NCBI GenBank assembly: GCA_023389005.1 | Contig: JAEWFE010000029.1 | Span: 4,505-68,504 of the forward strand | From: Bacillota bacterium | GTDB taxonomy: Bacteria; Bacillota; Bacilli; Lactobacillales; Enterococcaceae | Length of the DNA: 64,000 nucleotides | Direction of reading: 5' to 3' | Shown here: positions 59,134 to 64,000 of the stretch, piece by piece | Layout: each line of letters opens with the position of its first letter | How positions within the stretch are numbered: the first letter of the stretch is position 1 | Position numbers and translations under genes: made by a program | Notes under the pieces: model-generated | Told to the model about the DNA's origin: nothing | What the model saw: the letters and a program-made list of their open reading frames with translations, nothing else | Databases searched by the model: none

Positions 59134-61059
59134 ATGCCGTCAGTAGAATCTGCTCAGTGGGGTAATAAATATAGCCCGACTATTAGACTAACATTCAATG
59201 AGCGTAGTCGAACGGGAAACACGATTACGTACAGCTGGATATTAGATTATATCACGACGCAACTCGGCGGTGTGGCGCAAACGAACGGTATTGCACGTGG
59301 ATGGGAAGTTAACATCGACGGACAGAAACGTACTGGTTCGTTTAACATTAATTATGTAAGAGGACCCGCTCGCATTACAAGCGGCGATATAACCGTTTCA
59401 CGTACAAATAGTAACCGAAATATCACGTTGACCGGTTGGTTATATATGGACGTCCAATGGCATGGCGTTTATCAAGGATGGGTGTCAGCTAGTGGGAGTA
59501 CTACTGTTCCTGCTCGAGAGTCTCATACAGTATCGTATAATGCAAACGGTGGTTCTGGCGCACCCGGAAATCAGACTAAATGGTATGGAGATATATTAAC
59601 GTTATCTTCTACAGTTCCGTCTAGGTCGGGATATAGATTTACCGGTTGGAAACGTGGCGATAATGGTCATGTCGTAAAGCCTGGCGAACAATACGGTGAA
59701 GATAAAAATCTTTCGTTAATCGCGCAGTGGAGTGCAAATGGATACACTGTAAGCTATGACGCGAATGGTGGTTCTGGCGCACCCGGAAATCAAACGAAAG
59801 TACATGACCAAACTTTAACTTTGTCAAATACTAGACCAACGAAAACAAATTATGTTTTTAAAGGCTGGGGTGTATCGAGTGGTTCTACAACTGCGACTTA
59901 TCAACCAGGAAATCAGTACACTTCGAATAGTCCGATTACTCTGTATGCGATTTGGGAGTTGAATTACACACCTCCAAGGATTACAAACGTCAAAATAGAT
60001 AGATGTAATTCGTCTGGGGTATTGACTGAATCCGGTACTTACGCCAAAGTGGAATTTAAATTTTCTTGTGATAGGTCTGTTAAAAATATAAAAATCAGTT
60101 CGCGCGTTTCAAATAGTGGAAATTTCGCCGATAATGCTACATTTACGGATAGTCGATTGGAAGCGAATATTTCAAAAGTTGTCGGTGGCTCGTTCTCTGT
60201 TGAAACTACCTACGACATTCAGATTACGGTAAGTGACTCAGTAGGTAGTTCATCGACTATACAAGGTTTAGCACCTATGTCTTTTGCCATTGACGTTAGA
60301 AAAGGCGGAAAAGGCGTAGCGATAGGTGGGCCATCGAATAGTAATTTATTTGAAGTATATATGCCTACTAAGTTAACTGGTGGTTTGGATGTTCCGGTGA
60401 TTCCACATAAATCTAATCTAAACAACTATAAAACACCGGGATTCTATCGAACAACTTATGATGGTGACTCGAATGGCGGGGCTAATTCCATTGCGAATAG
60501 ACCGACGAACGGTGCTTTTAGTTTAATTGTTGAAAAAAGTAGAGATGACGGTGGCGCGGCAGTCCGCCAGACTTTGTCTCCATATCACACAACCGAAACA
60601 TACGTCAGAAGATGCCATAACAACAGTTGGACCACATGGGTGCGACACGTCGATAGCGACACATTTAATGGATATTTCGATGGACGTATGAACTCTGTTT
60701 TTAACGGTAAATTTGATAGTCGGTTTAACGAGAAACTAAAAACAGTATATAACAAAAATATAGCGTTAGGATATGGTCTTCAAGGTAAATTAGTAAAACG
60801 CGGAAACACCGTAACAATCTCTGTTTGGAGACAAATAGTCAATTGGGGAGGTAGCGGGGAATTTAAATTACTAGCTGAAACAATACCTAATGATATTAAA
60901 CCAGTTGAAGAAGTTAATTTAATTTTGACTAAAAATGCTGGTAGTTTCAACCCACCGCCAATGACCATTCATATTCAAAAAGATGGACATATGTACTATA
61001 CGAATTTTAATCCAGGGACTTGGGTACATTGTGGTACAGTGACATATCAATTAGTTTAA
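59134..61059 (+). CDS. Receptor-binding tail protein with InlB-type repeats
   Basis: 641 residues. N-terminal DUF859-like domain, then two InlB/Flg_new-type repeats (VSYNANGGSGAPGNQTKWYG and VSYDANGGSGAPGNQTKVHD), each ending in GW-x-x-G; a beta domain (VKIDRCNSSGVLTESGTYAK); KGVAIGGPSNSNLFEVYMP; and a pyocin-knob-like end (NLNNYKTPGFYRTT, NSWTTWVRHVDS). Likely host-range determinant. Confidence 0.78.
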   Translation: MPSVESAQWGNKYSPTIRLTFNERSRTGNTITYSWILDYITTQLGGVAQTNGIARGWEVNIDGQKRTGSFNINYVRGPARITSGDITVSRTNSNRNITLTGWLYMDVQWHGVYQGWVSASGSTTVPARESHTVSYNANGGSGAPGNQTKWYGDILTLSSTVPSRSGYRFTGWKRGDNGHVVKPGEQYGEDKNLSLIAQWSANGYTVSYDANGGSGAPGNQTKVHDQTLTLSNTRPTKTNYVFKGWGVSSGSTTATYQPGNQYTSNSPITLYAIWELNYTPPRITNVKIDRCNSSGVLTESGTYAKVEFKFSCDRSVKNIKISSRVSNSGNFADNATFTDSRLEANISKVVGGSFSVETTYDIQITVSDSVGSSSTIQGLAPMSFAIDVRKGGKGVAIGGPSNSNLFEVYMPTKLTGGLDVPVIPHKSNLNNYKTPGFYRTTYDGDSNGGANSIANRPTNGAFSLIVEKSRDDGGAAVRQTLSPYHTTETYVRRCHNNSWTTWVRHVDSDTFNGYFDGRMNSVFNGKFDSRFNEKLKTVYNKNIALGYGLQGKLVKRGNTVTISVWRQIVNWGGSGEFKLLAETIPNDIKPVEEVNLILTKNAGSFNPPPMTIHIQKDGHMYYTNFNPGTWVHCGTVTYQLV

Positions 61060-61073
61060 GGAGGAAAAGAATT

Positions 61074-61388
61074 ATGTCGACAGTAGAAGAATTACAAACA
61101 AAGGTAAATGATTATTACGAAAAAATCAACGAGTTGAACGAGGAAATTCAACGTATCGAACAGGAATCGAATGAACGTCGATTAGAATTCGTAAACAATA
61201 AGGAAGATATCATCAAGAAATTAGAAAAATTAATGGGTGATGACTCAAAACGTCCAGATACTGTTAAAGGACTATCGCAGTATAGCCCTGATGAAATCAG
61301 TACGATGACTGATATTATTTTGACGTTTGTTATTGACGCACAAAAACAGCAGCTTGAAACAGTCATCAACTTAGTACGTATGATTTAG
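61074..61388 (+). CDS. Small coiled-coil tail protein (copy A)
   Basis: 104 residues from ATG 61074 with AAGGAGG. Coiled coil followed by PDTVKGLSQYSPDEISTMTD. Paralogous to the 62982 product ([20 protein letters not shown]). Their positions flank the BppU gene, suggesting a baseplate attachment role. Confidence 0.7.
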   Translation: MSTVEELQTKVNDYYEKINELNEEIQRIEQESNERRLEFVNNKEDIIKKLEKLMGDDSKRPDTVKGLSQYSPDEISTMTDIILTFVIDAQKQQLETVINLVRMI

Positions 61389-61401
61389 GACGTGATTCAT
61401 A

Positions 61402-62964
61402 ATGAATAAAGCATATAAACTGATTAAACGCAAAGTGAATGTAAGTCCAAATATACGTAAAACCATTGATTTGAACGCTGAAGTATATTCACAAGATATA
61501 GACGTTACGAAAATCGTTCTGGTTCTTGAGGATGATAATGGTGAGAAAATTGATTTAACTGACGCAGATGTTCGAGTAGCATTACAATTTAATAAGGTGA
61601 TCATCGAGGATAGAGGTAAAGTCGAGAGCGTAGAAGAACAGAGTATCAGTTACAGTCCTGGCGAAAGATTTAAATATCAAGAAGGACTTGTCACAATTGC
61701 GTTCTATGTGACATTAAGCACGAATCAACGTATTGATATTTCACATTTCAAAATCAATTTCAAACGTTCATTAATCGATAGTCAGCGTGCTGCGGAAGAG
61801 CTTGAGACACAATTCATATCTGTGAATGAGTTTATTGAAAAAGAAAAGAAGAGCTATGAAAAAAGTCGCCTAGGTTTTAATTCTATAGTCGACCATACCA
61901 TGGATGAAATTGTGGAAAAGAAGAAAGAATTCGATTTAAAAATGCAAGAACTTCAAGAGAAAATCGCTCTTCCAGATTTGCCGTCATCTAATTCGAAACT
62001 GTACGTTGCTTACTTAGTTCCAAAATCCGTTGAAAATCAAGAAGATACGGAATTTTATAAAACCGATAATGGTGAGTTTATTTTTAGTAAACAGCTTCAA
62101 TCTAACATGATTGGGATATCATTTTCTAATTCCAACAATCAGGAAGATTATATTTGGTTTCCAGCGTTTGGAGCGTTTGCGGTATTTCAAAATTCATTGA
62201 ACGACAAGTTGCAAAATTCGAAACTACACGTCGCTTATCGAGTTCCAAAATCAATGGATGACCCATTAGGAGATACTCTATTTAAAAAAGCATCTCCAGA
62301 CGATCTGCCATCACAAGCTATGTATTCGAATTATGTAGGAGTATCACTCAACGATTCTTACGAAGAGGAAGATTATGTCTGGTTCCCGTCTATCGGTCTT
62401 ATATCTAGAATGATAAATCAGATTAATTCTGGTTATACAGAGCTTCTGTCAGATGCTCAGAATCGTATGGCCGCTTTAGAAGAAAAACTAGGAAGTTCGC
62501 TAGGAGATAATGTAAGTGTTAAACGACCACCATACGGATATATATTAAATCGTAAAGCGAACCCATGGGAGTTGATATTTGATAATGGATGTATACTAAC
62601 GTTCCCATTGGACACTAGTCATAATTATTATGGGTGGGGTGAAAGTCCAATTGGCATTAATACTAGACCAAATAAGGTATATGCTTATTCCACACCAGAA
62701 GTAATAATGTGGCATGTAAAAGGTCATTATACAGTAGATAAGATTAAAGAAGCACCTGTTTCAAATTATAATGAATTTATCAACTGCGAACTTAAAAATC
62801 CAATAAATGATTCCAGCTTATATAATTTTGATAACGCATTTGGTGACGCATCTGACGATACACTCATCGGCAAACGAAACTTTGTGAAGTTATTATACGA
62901 ATTAGATGCTTTGATAGAAGATGACCTATTATCAGTTGGTGTAATAAAAAAGGAAGATAAATAA
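61402..62964 (+). CDS. BppU-type upper baseplate protein with C-terminal receptor domains
   Basis: 520 residues. The N-terminal 130 residues (VNVSPNIRKTIDLNAEVYSQ, IDVTKIVLVLEDDNGEKIDL, SHFKINFKRSLID) match the BppU domain that links baseplate to fibre. A coiled coil follows, then two repeats of about 75 residues (SKLYVAYLVPKS... and SKLHVAYRVPKS..., both with EDY-[IV]-WFP) and a C-terminal domain with NGCILTFPLDTSHNYYGWGE. Confidence 0.78.
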   Translation: MNKAYKLIKRKVNVSPNIRKTIDLNAEVYSQDIDVTKIVLVLEDDNGEKIDLTDADVRVALQFNKVIIEDRGKVESVEEQSISYSPGERFKYQEGLVTIAFYVTLSTNQRIDISHFKINFKRSLIDSQRAAEELETQFISVNEFIEKEKKSYEKSRLGFNSIVDHTMDEIVEKKKEFDLKMQELQEKIALPDLPSSNSKLYVAYLVPKSVENQEDTEFYKTDNGEFIFSKQLQSNMIGISFSNSNNQEDYIWFPAFGAFAVFQNSLNDKLQNSKLHVAYRVPKSMDDPLGDTLFKKASPDDLPSQAMYSNYVGVSLNDSYEEEDYVWFPSIGLISRMINQINSGYTELLSDAQNRMAALEEKLGSSLGDNVSVKRPPYGYILNRKANPWELIFDNGCILTFPLDTSHNYYGWGESPIGINTRPNKVYAYSTPEVIMWHVKGHYTVDKIKEAPVSNYNEFINCELKNPINDSSLYNFDNAFGDASDDTLIGKRNFVKLLYELDALIEDDLLSVGVIKKEDK

Positions 62965-62981
62965 CCTAGGAGGAAATGTAT

Positions 62982-63302
62982 ATGCGACAAGAACAATTAT
63001 TAGAAGAAATCAAAGAGTATAATAAAAAGATTGAAGCGCTGAATATCGAGTTATTCAAGTTGAAAAACGAAAAACAAGCAGATATTGAAAAGATTCGCAA
63101 TGGGAAAAACGAATCAATCGAGAAACTTGAAAAAGTGTTAGGGGTCACAGGGTCTGCGCCGCAACCGGACACGATTCGAGGATTATTAGCTTATCAACCC
63201 GATGAGCTAGAATCGTTTGTTGGTGTTTCTCTGACGCTTATTTTGTCTGCTTTAGAACAAACAACGCAAGCGACAATTAACGCATTAAAAATGGTAGATT
63301 AG
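62982..63302 (+). CDS. Small coiled-coil tail protein (copy B)
   Basis: 106 residues from ATG 62982 ([20 protein letters not shown]), AGGAGG upstream. Paralogue of the 61074 product. A hydrophobic C-terminal helix ([20 protein letters not shown]) leaves a holin-like alternative open, but the family resemblance to copy A argues against it. Confidence 0.7.
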   Translation: MRQEQLLEEIKEYNKKIEALNIELFKLKNEKQADIEKIRNGKNESIEKLEKVLGVTGSAPQPDTIRGLLAYQPDELESFVGVSLTLILSALEQTTQATINALKMVD

Positions 63303-63315
63303 GAGGTCGATATTT

Positions 63316-64000
63316 ATGCGTAATGACACACCACAGGTAGGGCGTCCACCTTATAGACAAGTACACGCGCATAGTACAGCAAACCCAAATAGCACAGCAC
63401 AAAATGAAGCTGATTACATGGCTAGAAAAGATTTGAATAGTGGTTATTTTACGCACGTTGTTGGCAACGGTCGTGTGATTCAAACGGCACCAACTAACCG
63501 TGGAGCGTACGATGTTGGCGGCGGCTGGAATTATGAAACCTACGCCGCCGTTGAACTTATAGAGAGTCATAAAACAAAAGAAGAATTTATGATTGATTAT
63601 CCTATCTATGTCGATTTGTTACGCCGATTAGCGACAGAAGGTGGCATCCCTACCACATTAGACAGCGCAGATTTAGCCGGCATTAAAACTCACGCCTACT
63701 GTACAAATAACCAACCTAATAACGGTAGTGACCATGTAGATCCGTATCCATATTTAGCTAAGTGGGGAGTATCGAAAGAGCAGTTTAAGCGAGATGTCGA
63801 GCAAGGTGTAACGCAAACACAAACAACAGAAAATAGCAAAGGAGAAGTGACAACTATGTACGCAATCTATTGGAAGAAGAACACGAAAACAGGTGGAAAG
63901 GACGCTTACTTTTTTAACGGAGCGGAATTAAAACACGTTCCAAATCCATTAACAATCAACGTGTTAAAAACAATTTATCGTGATAACAACGGTAATAAAT
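63316..64000 (+). CDS. N-acetylmuramoyl-L-alanine amidase endolysin (3' end outside window)
   Basis: Open to the right edge. Amidase_2 pattern: [20 protein letters not shown] (zinc His), [40 protein letters not shown] and [14 protein letters not shown] (zinc His and Asp). It cleaves the lactyl-Ala bond of peptidoglycan at lysis. A C-terminal binding domain begins near [27 protein letters not shown] precedes the ATG. No clear holin is seen in the window. Confidence 0.9.
   Translation, partial: MRNDTPQVGRPPYRQVHAHSTANPNSTAQNEADYMARKDLNSGYFTHVVGNGRVIQTAPTNRGAYDVGGGWNYETYAAVELIESHKTKEEFMIDYPIYVDLLRRLATEGGIPTTLDSADLAGIKTHAYCTNNQPNNGSDHVDPYPYLAKWGVSKEQFKRDVEQGVTQTQTTENSKGEVTTMYAIYWKKNTKTGGKDAYFFNGAELKHVPNPLTINVLKTIYRDNNGNK

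Noticed and set aside
62982..63302. Holin
   Set aside because: Size and hydrophobic C-terminus fit weakly, but it is clearly related to the 61074 product, which is not in a lysis context.

Overview
The window holds a short piece of an AT-rich Gram-positive chromosome (1-about 5170) followed by the left and central parts of a large integrated siphovirus (about 5170 to beyond 64000). The host flank carries an Mga/AtxA-like regulator running off the left edge, phosphoenolpyruvate carboxylase (ppc) and a YdcF/DUF218 membrane protein. Mga-family regulation, low GC and AGGAGG ribosome sites point to Lactobacillales, probably Enterococcus or a near relative; this is recognition, not proof. The YdcF frame stays open 15 codons upstream of its first ATG, has no ribosome site there and then stops, so the prophage seems to have integrated inside this gene. 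The right prophage end lies outside the window.

Left arm (5.3-31 kb): a zinc-ribbon tyrosine integrase on the minus strand, then rightward regulators, many very small and mostly membrane-anchored proteins, a lipoprotein cargo gene, a two-gene minus-strand operon, a tRNA-Lys and the replication block. The main replication protein (17903-21964) joins an SF3-type helicase, an archaeo-eukaryotic-type primase, a 3'-5' exonuclease and a family B DNA polymerase in one chain. An SF2 helicase, a ssDNA-binding candidate, a ThyX-like protein and two PD-(D/E)XK nucleases follow. At 29568-29910 nine copies of a 16-bp near-palindrome lie beside an AT-rich tract and a small HTH gene: a candidate origin, centromere or operator cluster.

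The most striking signal is a family of 13 near-identical elements of about 30 bp (7714-30265). They sit upstream of small genes, often just after an intrinsic terminator, with fixed internal spacing and no sigma-A architecture. One copy ends exactly at the first base of a tRNA, which fixes the likely start site. None was seen in the structural half. At 31163-34141 the phage encodes a 992-residue protein with the DFDGD metal motif of multisubunit-type RNA polymerases, recalling YonO. The simplest model is a phage RNA polymerase with its own promoter set. Its N-terminus has an L-x-H-Y-G peptide resembling the LYHHG-type tag on four structural-region proteins, so it may be packaged in the virion and start early transcription after injection, as in phage N4.

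Right arm (34.4-64 kb): a GC-rich hairpin block, terminase small subunit, HNH endonuclease, connector, two tagged proteins (one with a papain-fold deamidase-like domain), terminase large subunit, two more tagged proteins, portal, a protease-scaffold-capsid fusion with an internal capsid start, tail completion proteins, tail tube, G/GT chaperones, a 1908-residue tape measure with repeats, distal tail, hub, fibre and receptor-binding proteins, BppU baseplate protein, and an amidase endolysin cut by the right edge.
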